From Armatimonadota bacterium (lineage in GTDB: Bacteria > Armatimonadota > Fimbriimonadia > Fimbriimonadales > Fimbriimonadaceae), in the NCBI GenBank assembly GCA_016125185.1, contig WGMG01000006.1:1674001-1738000 (forward strand): a DNA stretch of 64,000 nt, read 5' to 3'. This document shows positions 16,952-26,900 of this stretch, piece by piece; within the stretch, counting starts at the first letter, position 1, and every line of letters begins with the position of its first letter. Under the pieces are notes generated by a model. That model was not told where the DNA came from and did no database searches. It saw nothing but the letters and a program-made list of their open reading frames with translations. The translations under genes and the position numbers were made by a program.

Positions 16952-18980
16952 TTTCCAAACCTCGAGTGAACTCAAGAACCGAATTCACATCGACAATGAG
17001 CGCCACACGTCCATTTCCAAGGATTGTTGCGCCCGATAGACCCTTCAACTCCCCGCAGTACTTACTGATGGATTTAATGACGACCTCTTGTTCCCCAAGC
17101 AGCCGATCCACAACGAGACCAACCTTCTGGTCCGCTGAACCGACGACTACAACATAATCATCGGTATGTTCGCCCGCAAAACTTTGCTTAACTTTGAAAA
17201 GTTCGCGAAGTTTCAACAACGGCACAGTTTGCCCGCGTAGGAGCAGAACTGGTCGCTTGCCAACCTTCTGAACTTCCATCGATGCCGTCGCGATGGTCTC
17301 GAGGACCGATCCAATCGGCATGACGTAATCGACTGCGCCGACCCGCGACAGCAGCCCACCCATGATCGCTACCGTCAACGGCAGCTTCAAAATGATCTTC
17401 GTGCCTTCGCCCGGCGTGCTTTCGATGTCGATGATTCCGCCCATCGCCTGGATGTTCGCTCGTACGATATCCATGCCCACGCCACGGCCGGAAACGTCCG
17501 TGACTTCCTTCGCCGTGCTGAATCCACTGCTGAAGATGAGGAGTTGAGCGTCGCGATCGGTTAGTCGCGCCGCCGCTTCCTTCGTCATCAGCCCCTTCTC
17601 TACCGCCTTGGCGCGAAGCTTGTCGGGATCGATGCCTCGTCCGTCGTCGCTGAGTTCGACCCAAATCGCGTTGTCTTTGTGCTTGGCCGTCAAAAGAATC
17701 GAACCACCTTCCGGCTTGCCCTTCTTCTTTCGTTCGGCCGCGTCTTCCAAGCCGTGGTCCAGCGAGTTGCGGACCATATGGATCAACGGGTCGCTGATCC
17801 CTTCGATGACGGATCGATCGACTTCCGTCTCGCCGCCCTCGATCGTGATCGAAACCTGCTTGTTCAACTTTCGCGAGAGGTCGCGCACCATGCGCGGGAA
17901 TCGCTGGAACACGGTATCGATCGGGAGCATTCGTGCTCGCATGATCTGCTCCTGCAGTTCCCCGGTTACGCGGGCGATGTGCCCAACTGTCTCCGCCAAA
18001 GCGTCCGTATTCTCCGAGTCGTTCACCTTGGCCGCGATGTTCGCGCCGATCTGGCTGAGGCGCGTTCGGTCGATGACCAATTCGCCAACCAGGTTCATCA
18101 AGGCGTCAAGGAGAGACACGTCCACGCGGATCGTCTGGCTCGCTTCTCGCTTCGGCTTGTCCGATTTAGCCCCGTCGCCTTCGGCTGCCGCTGCGACTTG
18201 CGTCGTCGCCGCATGGTCGTCGGCCTTGTCTTCCGAAACCGTGTACTTCTCAAACGTCACACTCGCGATTTCGCCGATCCCGTTCACGGTCTGAGTGGCT
18301 TCCTCGATCGAGGACTCCAGCGAGATCAGGAACTTCACATCGAAGTCAAACTCTTCGGCCTCCAGCTTGTCCTGAACCGGGTTCGAGGCCAGAACTTCAC
18401 CCAGCGAGCCCAGAGCCGTCATCACCATGAAGACGCGAACGTACTTCATCACGCACGAAGGATCGAGCGTAAGGTGAACCGTGTAGATGTTTTCGTGGTT
18501 CGGCAGTTCGGTCAAAGCTTCGTTGACCGATTCGGGCCACGCAAAGCCGCTCTTCGCCGTCGGAGCCGCTTGGCTCGCCCCTGCAGCCGACTTTCCTCCG
18601 GAAAGCATCTTTAGGCTAGCCAAAAGCTCGACCTCCGCTACATAGTCCTCGCCGCTCGAAGCCAAGTGCTCCTTGCCCGTGATCATCGCGTCGACCGTCT
18701 GAATCAAAGTCTCGCCAACCTCATGGTCGACGGTCAAAGCTCCATCGCGAACGAGATAGAGAATGTTCTCAAATTCGTGTACTAGTTCGGCGTAGCTGCT
18801 AAAGCCCATCGCCTTACTCGATCCCTTGATCGTGTGCGCCGCCCGGAAAATAGAGTTGATTCGCTCAGTGGTCGGCTCCGCTTCAAGTTTGCCAATTTCG
18901 CTTTCAAGGATGGAAAGCTGCTCCTCCGTCTCCTGGAGGAAAAGGTCCAGGTAGTCCGACATGTTGATGCCGTTGCTCAT
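16941..18980 (-). CDS. cheA: Chemotaxis histidine kinase CheA
   Basis: A 679-residue CheA. The HPt domain (1-110) has the phospho-accepting His49 in FRAAHTIKGSS. Residues 155-250 form a P2-like domain that would bind the response regulator. The dimerisation helices (about 280-345) contain LMNLVGELVIDRTRL. The kinase domain has the N box HMVRNSLDHGLE, G1 DDGRGIDPD and G2 GRGVGMDIV. The CheW-like regulatory domain fills about 525-665. CheA reads receptor state through CheW and phosphorylates CheY. It starts with an ATG that overlaps the cheW stop (TAATG). Confidence 0.97.
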   Translation of the reverse strand: MSNGINMSDYLDLFLQETEEQLSILESEIGKLEAEPTTERINSIFRAAHTIKGSSKAMGFSSYAELVHEFENILYLVRDGALTVDHEVGETLIQTVDAMITGKEHLASSGEDYVAEVELLASLKMLSGGKSAAGASQAAPTAKSGFAWPESVNEALTELPNHENIYTVHLTLDPSCVMKYVRVFMVMTALGSLGEVLASNPVQDKLEAEEFDFDVKFLISLESSIEEATQTVNGIGEIASVTFEKYTVSEDKADDHAATTQVAAAAEGDGAKSDKPKREASQTIRVDVSLLDALMNLVGELVIDRTRLSQIGANIAAKVNDSENTDALAETVGHIARVTGELQEQIMRARMLPIDTVFQRFPRMVRDLSRKLNKQVSITIEGGETEVDRSVIEGISDPLIHMVRNSLDHGLEDAAERKKKGKPEGGSILLTAKHKDNAIWVELSDDGRGIDPDKLRAKAVEKGLMTKEAAARLTDRDAQLLIFSSGFSTAKEVTDVSGRGVGMDIVRANIQAMGGIIDIESTPGEGTKIILKLPLTVAIMGGLLSRVGAVDYVMPIGSVLETIATASMEVQKVGKRPVLLLRGQTVPLLKLRELFKVKQSFAGEHTDDYVVVVGSADQKVGLVVDRLLGEQEVVIKSISKYCGELKGLSGATILGNGRVALIVDVNSVLEFTRGLENGH

Positions 18981-19447
18981 TACGCTGCCACCTCCACAAG
19001 CTTTTCAAGGTCAAGAATCGAAATCAAAACGTCCTTCACATTCACAATTCCCGTTACGTAGCCTTGGATGTCATTCGAAATGTCCACCGTATTCTCCTGG
19101 ATGTCATTCTCATTCACCGTCAAGACTTCGATGACGTGGTCGACTAACAAGCCAACACTGTTATGGTTGTCCTCAGTGACAATGACGAGACCGTCTTCTT
19201 TCACGACCGGCGACTCAATGCCCATCTTCAGGCGCAGATCGGTAACCGGCAGGGTGCGGCCGCGCAGATTCCCAAGCCCCAACAGATGGTCTTCGACGTT
19301 GGGAAGCGGGGTAACCTCTCGCCACTTGATGATTCCGGTGACGGAATCGACGGAAAAGGCAAAGTGCTCGTCGCCGAGTTGAAAACGGACAAACTTGAGT
19401 TCGTTGGCCACTTCAACGTCTTCATGAAGCTCTAAAGTATCTGACAT
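18980..19447 (-). CDS. cheW: Chemotaxis coupling protein CheW
   Basis: A 155-residue CheW domain that bridges chemoreceptors and CheA. Family features are FQLGDEHFAFSVDSVTGIIKW, PLPNVEDHLLGLGNLRGRTLPVTDLRLKMG and the C-terminal GIVNVKDVLISILDLEKL. It is the first gene of the leftward motility group cheW-cheA-HDOD-fliD and is divergent from the HAD phosphatase. Receptor, cheR, cheB and cheY genes are not in the window. Confidence 0.96.
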   Translation of the reverse strand: MSDTLELHEDVEVANELKFVRFQLGDEHFAFSVDSVTGIIKWREVTPLPNVEDHLLGLGNLRGRTLPVTDLRLKMGIESPVVKEDGLVIVTEDNHNSVGLLVDHVIEVLTVNENDIQENTVDISNDIQGYVTGIVNVKDVLISILDLEKLVEVAA

Positions 19448-19462
19448 GAGTTACATAAAGTG

Positions 19463-19491
19463 TTGGCAAACCGTCCTGTCATCTTTACAGT
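19463..19491 (+). promoter_or_regulatory. Sigma70-type promoter of the HAD gene (leaderless)
   Basis: TTGGCA (19463-19468), a 17-base spacer and TACAGT (19486-19491) precede the ATG at 19499 by only seven bases. Transcription would therefore start at or within two bases of the start codon. Confidence 0.75.
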
Positions 19492-19498
19492 GATTTAA

Positions 19499-20320
19499 AT
19501 GGCTATTCGACTGATTGCGATGGACCTCGATGGGACTGTGCTCCGCGAAGATCAAACGATTCATCCAGATCTCGCTGGATCGTTCTCACGGGCCCGCGAC
19601 GCCGGCATCCAATTGGCTATCTGCACAGGCCGAGCATTCCAGAGCACCAAACGCATCGCCTCCGCCATCGATTTCAGCGGTCCGCTGGTCTGCTCCAATG
19701 GTGCCCACGTCATCAACGATGAGGAAGAGGTGATCGGTGCCGAATTCCTTCCCGGCGATGTTCAAGAGTGGATTCTCGAATACGCCGACGAGAACAGCAT
19801 CCACGTGTCCTGCTATGGCGAGAATGGCGTCAGCACCCTCCGAGAGTCCGAGTGGCTCACCAAGTACAAGACCCTCGTCCGTGGCCTTGACATCCCCATC
19901 CTCGGGATGGAAGCCCTCAAGCAGAAGCCGCTTTTCAAAATCGTTCTAATCTGTTCCGCCGAAGTTCTACCGATCCATCGAGAAAAATTCGCCTTCCTCG
20001 TGGCCGAACAACGGGCTCAACTCACCGAAAGTGGGCCGGAATACCTGGAAATTTTGCCAGTGCAAGCCAATAAAGGAAATGGGCTTGCGAAGCTTGCTCA
20101 GTATCTGCGTCTGGACCGTTCGGAGATCGCCGCCATCGGCGACTATCGTAACGACCTGGAAATGCTAAGCTGGGTAGGGACGGCGGGGGCGGTAAAAAAT
20201 GCACTTCCCGAAGTCAAATCACTGGCTCAATTCGTCGTAAAAAGTAACGAAGACGGAGGGGTTGCGGAATTCATTGACAGGTGTATTCTGTTAAACTCTA
20301 ATATCGTTAGCGAGAGCTAA
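19499..20320 (+). CDS. Cof-type HAD phosphatase
   Basis: A 273-residue HAD-superfamily hydrolase of the Cof/YbjI group. Motif I is DLDGTV (nucleophile Asp9, Asp11). Motif II lies in the ICTGRAF region. The C2-type cap is followed by the signature KGNGLAKLAQYL and motif IV GDYRNDLEML. Such enzymes dephosphorylate sugar phosphates, FMN or similar metabolites; the substrate is unknown. It is the first gene of a rightward run, and the following secreted-protein gene starts 14 bases after its stop. Confidence 0.92.
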   Translation: MAIRLIAMDLDGTVLREDQTIHPDLAGSFSRARDAGIQLAICTGRAFQSTKRIASAIDFSGPLVCSNGAHVINDEEEVIGAEFLPGDVQEWILEYADENSIHVSCYGENGVSTLRESEWLTKYKTLVRGLDIPILGMEALKQKPLFKIVLICSAEVLPIHREKFAFLVAEQRAQLTESGPEYLEILPVQANKGNGLAKLAQYLRLDRSEIAAIGDYRNDLEMLSWVGTAGAVKNALPEVKSLAQFVVKSNEDGGVAEFIDRCILLNSNIVSES

Positions 20321-20333
20321 AAGGAAAAGGAAC

Positions 20334-21305
20334 GTGAGAGGGATAAAGATTGCACTGGTTTCAGCGGGCTTGATGTCGGCTATTTCGGCTTATGCGGGTA
20401 CTTTCAACGTCACAGCGCCGACCGACGGCAAGTGGCTCGGAACCACAAACACACTCAGCTTCACCGGTAAAGGTGCCAGCGTCCAGGTCACCGTCAAGGC
20501 GGTCGTCACTGGCCCCGATGGCTCCACCACCCTCACCACCACGGTCAACCCCGACGTAAACGGCGACTTCTCAGGAACCCTCGCCCTCACCTTCTCAACA
20601 TCTTCCGCCCAAGGCGACTACACCATCGCCGTCACTGCCACCGAGCCGGGCAACACCTACTCGCCTGTCAATCTCGACGTCCACGTCGACACCAAAACGC
20701 CGAAGCTGCTCGAATACAGCCCAGCGCAGAACTCGTTCGCCAAAGGCACCGTGCCCATCCTCTTCAAGATTCTTGAAAACAACATGAAGGAATGGCGTAT
20801 CACGGTTGGCGGGGCAGACATTCCCAACAACACGGGCACCACCGAAACCACGCTTTCGGTCAACTACGATTCATCCACCCTTGAAAACGATGGTTCCCAG
20901 AACATTGCGCTGACCGCAAAGGACCAAGCCGACAACACGCTCAGCTTCACCATTCCGCTGACGATCGACCGCAAACCCCCAGTTTCTACGATTCAGTTCC
21001 CGCAGAACGGAAGCCCGATCCGACCGAGAAGCGATGTCAACATCGTGATCGACGTCGCCGATCAATTCTCCGGCTCGGTCGATCTGACCGGACTCGACGT
21101 TGTGATTCAAAAGACCGACGGCACCTTCATTACCCGGGCCGCTCGGCAGTCGTGGCGAGACATCGGCAATAATACTTGGCGATGGACCGGCCGACTTCGC
21201 TACCGATCCGGACTGCCGCCGATCTTTAAGGTCGTTGCGTCCGCGCTCGATAAGGCGGGTAATGTAGCTACCAGACAAGAAGTAACTGTACATCCAGGCG
21301 CATAA
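20334..21305 (+). CDS. Secreted Ig-like domain protein
   Basis: A 323-residue exported protein. It has a signal peptide (cut near SAYA, residue 21) and then three Ig-like beta-sandwich units of about 95 residues (22-118, 119-210, 215-315). They carry bacterial Ig phrases such as VNLDVHVDTKTPKLL, LTAKDQADNTLSF and ASALDKAGNVATRQEV. The start is GTG after AAAAGGAAAAGGA. It lies 13 bases before the PorV-like barrel gene and was most likely co-expressed with it and the caspase-fold gene. A binding or adhesive role at the cell surface is inferred from the fold only. Confidence 0.72.
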   Translation: MRGIKIALVSAGLMSAISAYAGTFNVTAPTDGKWLGTTNTLSFTGKGASVQVTVKAVVTGPDGSTTLTTTVNPDVNGDFSGTLALTFSTSSAQGDYTIAVTATEPGNTYSPVNLDVHVDTKTPKLLEYSPAQNSFAKGTVPILFKILENNMKEWRITVGGADIPNNTGTTETTLSVNYDSSTLENDGSQNIALTAKDQADNTLSFTIPLTIDRKPPVSTIQFPQNGSPIRPRSDVNIVIDVADQFSGSVDLTGLDVVIQKTDGTFITRAARQSWRDIGNNTWRWTGRLRYRSGLPPIFKVVASALDKAGNVATRQEVTVHPGA

Positions 21306-21318
21306 AAGGAATTAGTTC

Positions 21319-22449
21319 ATGAAGAAACGGATTTTGTACACCGCCCTAGGCACGCTAGGGCTCTCGGCCGCTGGGTTTGCGCAGATTCCCGATCTGCTCA
21401 ACACCATCGACGCAGGAAGCCGCTCCATGGGGGCCGGCAGCGCCTTTGGCGTCACCTCAGCCGATACTCAAAGCATTCTGAACAACCCGGCTGGAATTGG
21501 ATTCCTGTCGTCGAAGACGTTTGGAATCGCTTACCGAAACATGCCAAAGTCGACGACGCAGATTTTCGGCGACATCGCGAACCCAACTTACTCTTCGACC
21601 GGTCAAAGCGGCAAAACTCAATTGGCCCACTTCGGCTATGCCTTTCCGCTGAAGAAGGGCGGAACCTTCGGCTTCAGCTACCAGGTCACCGGTTACCTCG
21701 ACGATTTTCGATCTGGAACGAACGTGACGATCGGCGGCTTCAGCGGCGCAACCTACGATGAGGCCGTCAAAGCCAAAACCGCGATGTACACCCTCGCGAT
21801 CGGTCGCACCAATGGCGCGGGCGACAAATCTTTCGGCTGGGGTCTGACCATTGCCAATTTGGACCTGCGCGACCGACAGCTTGGTTTTGTTCCCGGCAAC
21901 CCGCAAACGGTTCTGATCGACGCTGACAACTCGGCTTCGACCTGGGGCGTCGGACTGGTGGCCGGATTCCAATCGATTCCTGCCAACCGTCCAAACACGA
22001 CCATCGGCGGCAGCATCCGCACCCCCATCAAGATGAGCTCGAACACGTTCGCAAACGGCGTGTACGATGTTCTTCCCGGTCAAGCCTCCTTTGGTATGGC
22101 TACCCGCAAGGATCGACTGCGCGGCAAGGATGACTACCTGATCCTTGGCGGTCAAGCCTCCTACTACTTCGGCGGAAGCGGCACCGGCCTCTTCGACCGA
22201 AACAACCAATTCGTTTTCGGCCTCGGTGCCGAATACAACATCGTTCGAGACAGCGCGACGATTCCGATTCGAGTCGGTCTTTCGTCCATCGCCTCGGGCG
22301 GCAGCCAGTTCGGAGACCGCAACGCATTCACCTTCGGCTTCGGATATCGACCCAAGGCTCAGCCCTGGTCGGTCGATCTGAACTACGGAAAGCCGAATGG
22401 CGGCGGAAGCGACTTCGCCTTTGCCTTCAATTATCGAGTGGAGAAATAA
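21319..22449 (+). CDS. PorV/PorQ-type (UPF0164) outer-membrane barrel protein
   Basis: A 376-residue outer-membrane beta-barrel with a signal peptide (cut after GFAQ). The N-terminal segment GSRSMGAGSAFGVTSADTQSILNNPAGIGFL matches the conserved start of the PorV/PorQ-FadL-like family. The rest alternates polar and aromatic residues as expected for barrel strands (TFGFSYQVTGYL, FAFAFNYRVEK). In Bacteroidetes, PorV shuttles type IX secretion substrates to the sortase PorU; other relatives are passive channels. A ribosome site AAAGGAA precedes the ATG. The gene lies directly between the Ig-like gene and the caspase-fold gene. Confidence 0.82.
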   Translation: MKKRILYTALGTLGLSAAGFAQIPDLLNTIDAGSRSMGAGSAFGVTSADTQSILNNPAGIGFLSSKTFGIAYRNMPKSTTQIFGDIANPTYSSTGQSGKTQLAHFGYAFPLKKGGTFGFSYQVTGYLDDFRSGTNVTIGGFSGATYDEAVKAKTAMYTLAIGRTNGAGDKSFGWGLTIANLDLRDRQLGFVPGNPQTVLIDADNSASTWGVGLVAGFQSIPANRPNTTIGGSIRTPIKMSSNTFANGVYDVLPGQASFGMATRKDRLRGKDDYLILGGQASYYFGGSGTGLFDRNNQFVFGLGAEYNIVRDSATIPIRVGLSSIASGGSQFGDRNAFTFGFGYRPKAQPWSVDLNYGKPNGGGSDFAFAFNYRVEK

Positions 22450-22459
22450 GGACATCAAT

Positions 22460-23776
22460 ATGCGACGAGTGATTACAGGGATTGTTGGGCTAGCTCTAAC
22501 AGCATTTGCTTTTGGCCAATCTTGGACCGGTTCATACGATGCCGGACTCAAAGCCGCCAAGGCTGGAAAGTGGGAAGAAGCCAGGAAGGACTTCATGCAA
22601 ACCAAGGCGTACCGACCGGACGATGTGGCCACCGCCACCATCCTCCCCGGACCGGTAACTGAGCAAAGGAAGTGGAGAAATGGCTCGCCCTACTCGCCAA
22701 ACTTTCTCGCCGCCTACTGCCTCTATCGCGAAGGCATGGAATCCAAGCCGGACAAGGCCACCAGCCTCTTCAAGTCCGCCGCCGACGAATTCGAAGCCCT
22801 CATCACCAAGAAGCAGGTCAGCCAAGAAACCGTCTATTTCCTCTACTCGATCTATGGTCGTTTGAATCAGTCCGACAAGAAGGAAGCGCTGGCATCGAAA
22901 ATCGCCCAGCCGAACTGGAAAGTTGACACCGAAATCCTCGCTCCCGAAGAAATTTCGGCGATGGGTGCCGGTGGAGCAACCACCAGCGATAACGGCGGCA
23001 TCGTCAGCGTCGTTGATGCAGGCAAGGTCGATGGCAATGGCAACGCGGCCATAACCCCAGGTGGCCCCGTACCGATCATCTCGACCAAATATGCGCTCAT
23101 CATCTGCAACGGTGACAACAAGCTGCCAGGTCAGCAGTTACCCTACGCCGCCGATGACGCCGCACTCCTCAAGGATTCACTTTCAACCAACGCTGGCTAC
23201 CCGGCTGACAACATTGTCACGCTCACGAACGTGAATGCGGCCGCAATGCTCGCCGCCGCTAAGGACCTTGCGTCCAAAATGCCGGCCGAAGGAACGCTGT
23301 TCTTCTACTTCACCGGCGTGGGAGCCAACGTCGACGACCGCGACTGGTTCGCTGGCGTCAACACCGAGATCGCCACCGACACCTCCAGCATGGTCCGAAA
23401 GAACGACGTCTTCTTCCCCTTCACGCAGAAGGGCATCAGCGTCTACGCGTTCTACCAGGTCCCTCGCCCGTCCGTGAACGGTGCTTTCTTCGGCGAAGAA
23501 GAGTCCCGCGCTGGAAGCATCTCGCAGATGCAATCCACCATGGAAGGCGGCTCGGTCTTCTCGATCTTCCGCAACGGTAAAAACGTTGGTGCTTTCACCG
23601 ACGCCATCACGCAGGTCTTCTCCGACCTCCATACCAATTCGATTCCGATCGGCGACTTCGGCTGGGCCGTCTTCTACAAGATTCGCCAAGGAGCAATCGG
23701 CGAGTCCGGCGGTGGAAGCAAGCAGACGCCAACCCTGCCGATTCTGCAGTTCCTGTCGTCCACATCGCGATTCTAA
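22460..23776 (+). CDS. Secreted caspase-fold protein, catalytic residues lost
   Basis: A 438-residue exported protein. The signal peptide ends near AFGQS, a helical TPR-like region covers 25-160, and a caspase/C14-like domain covers about 210-420. Fold signatures are YALIICNGDNKLPGQQLPYAADDAALLKDSL and LFFYFTGVGANVDDRDWFAG. The usual SGHG carries the catalytic His; here it is TGVG (Val287). The strand that should end in D-x-C-R-S-G reads FYQVPRPS (about 331-337), with no Cys. It is therefore probably a pseudo-protease. I chose ATG 22460 because AATAAGGA precedes it and a signal peptide follows; upstream in-frame codons lie inside the barrel gene. Confidence 0.78.
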   Translation: MRRVITGIVGLALTAFAFGQSWTGSYDAGLKAAKAGKWEEARKDFMQTKAYRPDDVATATILPGPVTEQRKWRNGSPYSPNFLAAYCLYREGMESKPDKATSLFKSAADEFEALITKKQVSQETVYFLYSIYGRLNQSDKKEALASKIAQPNWKVDTEILAPEEISAMGAGGATTSDNGGIVSVVDAGKVDGNGNAAITPGGPVPIISTKYALIICNGDNKLPGQQLPYAADDAALLKDSLSTNAGYPADNIVTLTNVNAAAMLAAAKDLASKMPAEGTLFFYFTGVGANVDDRDWFAGVNTEIATDTSSMVRKNDVFFPFTQKGISVYAFYQVPRPSVNGAFFGEEESRAGSISQMQSTMEGGSVFSIFRNGKNVGAFTDAITQVFSDLHTNSIPIGDFGWAVFYKIRQGAIGESGGGSKQTPTLPILQFLSSTSRF

Positions 23777-23794
23777 ATCACTCAACTAAAACCA

Positions 23795-23830
23795 AAGTCC
23801 CCGAGAATCAAACTCTCGGGGACTTTTTTA
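23795..23830 (+). terminator. Intrinsic terminator after the barrel/caspase-fold operon
   Basis: AAGTCCCCGAGA pairs perfectly with TCTCGGGGACTT (12 base pairs, 7-base loop) and runs into TTTTTTA. It lies 18 bases past the stop of the caspase-fold gene and separates that operon from the subtilase. Confidence 0.92.
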
Positions 23831-23896
23831 TTGCACACGGTTGCCAGCTTTTTAGCTGACAATCCATACAGCCTATCCATAGCCCGTAGATTCCGT

Positions 23897-23902
23897 TATA
23901 AT
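23897..23902 (+). promoter_or_regulatory. Putative -10 box of the subtilase gene
   Basis: A consensus TATAAT lies 50 bases before the subtilase ATG, which has its own ribosome site AGGAAGG. No convincing -35 box is seen at the right distance. Unlike many neighbours, this gene would have a true leader. Confidence 0.5.
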
Positions 23903-23952
23903 GCGCCTATCGTTTTGCCTTCGCGCTTTGAGGGCATTGGTTTAGGAAGGTT

Positions 23953-26900
23953 ATGTTTAGCGTTCATTCTCTCCTGAGAACTTCGCTTCTCGGGTGTGGA
24001 CTCGCCGCCGCCGTCTTGGCGGGCGCGCAGGGTCGAGGCACCCAGAACCGAAACTTCATCGGCCCCATCGACGGCATGGCAAACCAAAAGCCGCCTCGAA
24101 ACGTCAAACTGGTCCCGCGCCCGTACACGGTCCTTGTCGCTTACAAGTCCACAATGGCCCAACGAAGCATGGCGACCGTCGAAAACCAACTCGGCCTCTA
24201 CGAAGACACGTCGATTCACTCGCCGTACTTCAAACGGTACTTCATCAGCCAAGAGGCGCAGTTGAGAGGCATGACCGTGGATCGGGCCATCGCCGCCCTC
24301 CATACCCTGCCCAACGTCTCGCGTGCCGAGTACGACATGCCGGTCTCGCCCGACCAGGTCAACGACCCGCAATACAATCTTCAGTGGGGCCTTAACAACA
24401 CCGGCCAAACCGGCGGAACACCCGACGCCGATGTCGACGCGCCCGAAGCCTGGCCGCTCATCCCCACCGTTAGCCCCGTCACCGTCGCCGTGCTCGATGA
24501 CGGCATCGAAGTCGGCCACCCCGATCTCCAAGCCAACGCCCTGGTCAACAGCGGCGAAATCCCCAACAATGGCATCGACGACGACGGCAATGGCTTCGTA
24601 GACGACTACCTCGGTTGGGACTTTGCTGATAATGACAACGATCCCACCCCGCCCGATACGTCGTTTTCCCACGGAACCCACGTCTCCGGCATCGTCGCCG
24701 CCGTCTCCAACAACGCGTTAGGCGTTGCCTCGGCGTCTCGCAACGTCAAGCTTCTCGGCGTCCGCTTCTACCGCGGACAATCCACCTGGATCTCCGACCT
24801 CATTCTCGCCGTCGACTACGCCCGCATCCGCGGCGCAAAGGTTATCAACATCTCCTACAACCTCGACGGCTGGACCCAGCTCCTCGTTGACGCTTTCGTC
24901 CGACTCAAAAATGCGGACGGCGTCGCCATGCTCTCTGCGGGCAATAACGGCGAAAAGGACCCCGCTCGTCTCGGCATGCTCGCCCAGGCGCCAAATCTCT
25001 GCTTCGTAGCCGCCACCGACCACAACGACCAGCTCGCCTCGTTTTCCAACTACGGCGCGCAGGTTCAGGTCGCGGCCCCCGGCGTGGACATCCTCAGCAC
25101 GGTCCCCTTCGGTAGCTACGACACCTACAGCGGAACCTCGATGGCCTCGCCTTTCGCCGCGAGCATCATGGGCACCATCCGCGCCCTCTACCCAAGCATG
25201 ACCTATTCACAGGCCATCGCCCGCCTCGGCCTCACCTGCGATCACAAGCCGCAACTCAACGGAAAAGTCACTTATGGCCGAGTCAACCTCGCCAATGCCA
25301 TTCAAGACGACTCCGTGGCTCCCGCTCCCGTCAGCGGCCTCACCCTGCTCCGACGTTCGGCTGGTACCTTCCTCGTGCAGTTCATGGCCTCCGGCGATGA
25401 CGGCATGGTCGGCGCGGCCAACTACTACGACGTCCGCTACAGCACGTCGCCCATCACGGCTGCGAACTTTAGCTCGGCACCCCAGAACCTATTCGCCACT
25501 CCGACTCCGGGCGCGGGCAATCCGGTCAAGACCAGTATCGGCGGCCTCGTCCCCGGCTCCAGCTACTACATAGCCGTAAAAGCCCTCGACGATGTCGGCA
25601 ACGAGTCGACGATCACCACCGCCGGACCGTTCACCGTTCTCCCGGCCTTGGTCTACGAAAACATGGATGGCGCGACATCGCCGTTCACGCCAACCGGCAC
25701 CTGGGCCAGAACGACCGACTACGCCAATTCGGGAAGCCAAAGCTGGACCGACAGCCCAGGCGGCAGCTACCTCAACAATGCCAACTCGACGCTGACCTAC
25801 AACAACGCCGTCAACGTCACCACGCCGATGGCCGTCACGTTCCTGATGCGCTACGACCTGGAAAGCAACTACGACTACCTGTACCTGGAAGTCTCCACCG
25901 ACGGCGGAGCCACCTGGTCTCAGTTAACCAAGACCACCGGCACGTCCGGTTCAGTCTTCAAGTCGTTCACGGCCTCCCTGTCCAACTATATCGGTCAGAC
26001 CGTGAGGCTCCGTTTCCACATGACCTCCGACTCCTCCGTCACTTACGACGGCGTCTACATTGATGACTTCGCCGTGAAGGCTCTCACCACGACCTTCAAC
26101 GACGACGTCGAGGGCGCAAACATGTTCGATCCGACCGGCTCCACGTGGGTCGTTAGCACCGAATCTGCCGCGTCGCCCACTCATGCGTGGAACGACAGCC
26201 CCGGCGCGAACTACGTCAACAACACCAACCAATGGCTCAAAGGCATCGTCAACCTCGACGCCGAAGCGAGCGGAAGCCCGTCGGTCACCTTCAAAGGACT
26301 TATCAACGTTGAGAACGGTTACGACTTCCTCAACGTGTCCACCTCGACCGACTTCGGTTCGTCGTGGGTGCCGCAAGCCAGCTACACCGGACTCGGAACG
26401 AGCTTCGCCTCGTACACGGTTCCGCTCGGCGTGCTTGGCACCGCCCGAGTCGGATTCCAGTTGACCAGTGACTCGTCCGTCGTCGCCAACGGCGCAATCA
26501 TCGATGACATTAGTGTCGTCGGTGAGCCTTGGGTTCAGCAGATCGACGGCACCGTCGGACTCAATGGATTCGGCGGCACCAAGAACTTCACGGTCAAGCT
26601 CCGAACGGGTTCGACGATCGTCGCGACCTACCCGGTCACCATGACCGGTCTCACTGGCACCTTCTCGTTCCAAACCGACAAGTTCGGCATGTACGACGTA
26701 GTCATCGAAGGCCCATCCTACCTCCGACGCGTAATTCCCGGCGTAAACGTCACGGCGTTTACCACCGTTTCGACTAGCCTGGTTAACGGCGACATCGATG
26801 GTAATAACGTCATCGGCACGGCGGACTTCAACGCCATGCGCGCTGCATGGGGTGCCGTCCCCTCCAGTTCCAACTGGAACCCCAACGCCGACCTCAACGG

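Noticed and set aside
16952-16975. TTG start for the HDOD protein, eight codons upstream
   Set aside because: No ribosome site, and it would overlap cheA further; the ATG at 16951 has GAGGT at a good distance.
21457-22641. 394-codon frame antisense to the PorV-like and caspase-fold genes
   Set aside because: Spans two real genes on the other strand and has no start signal.
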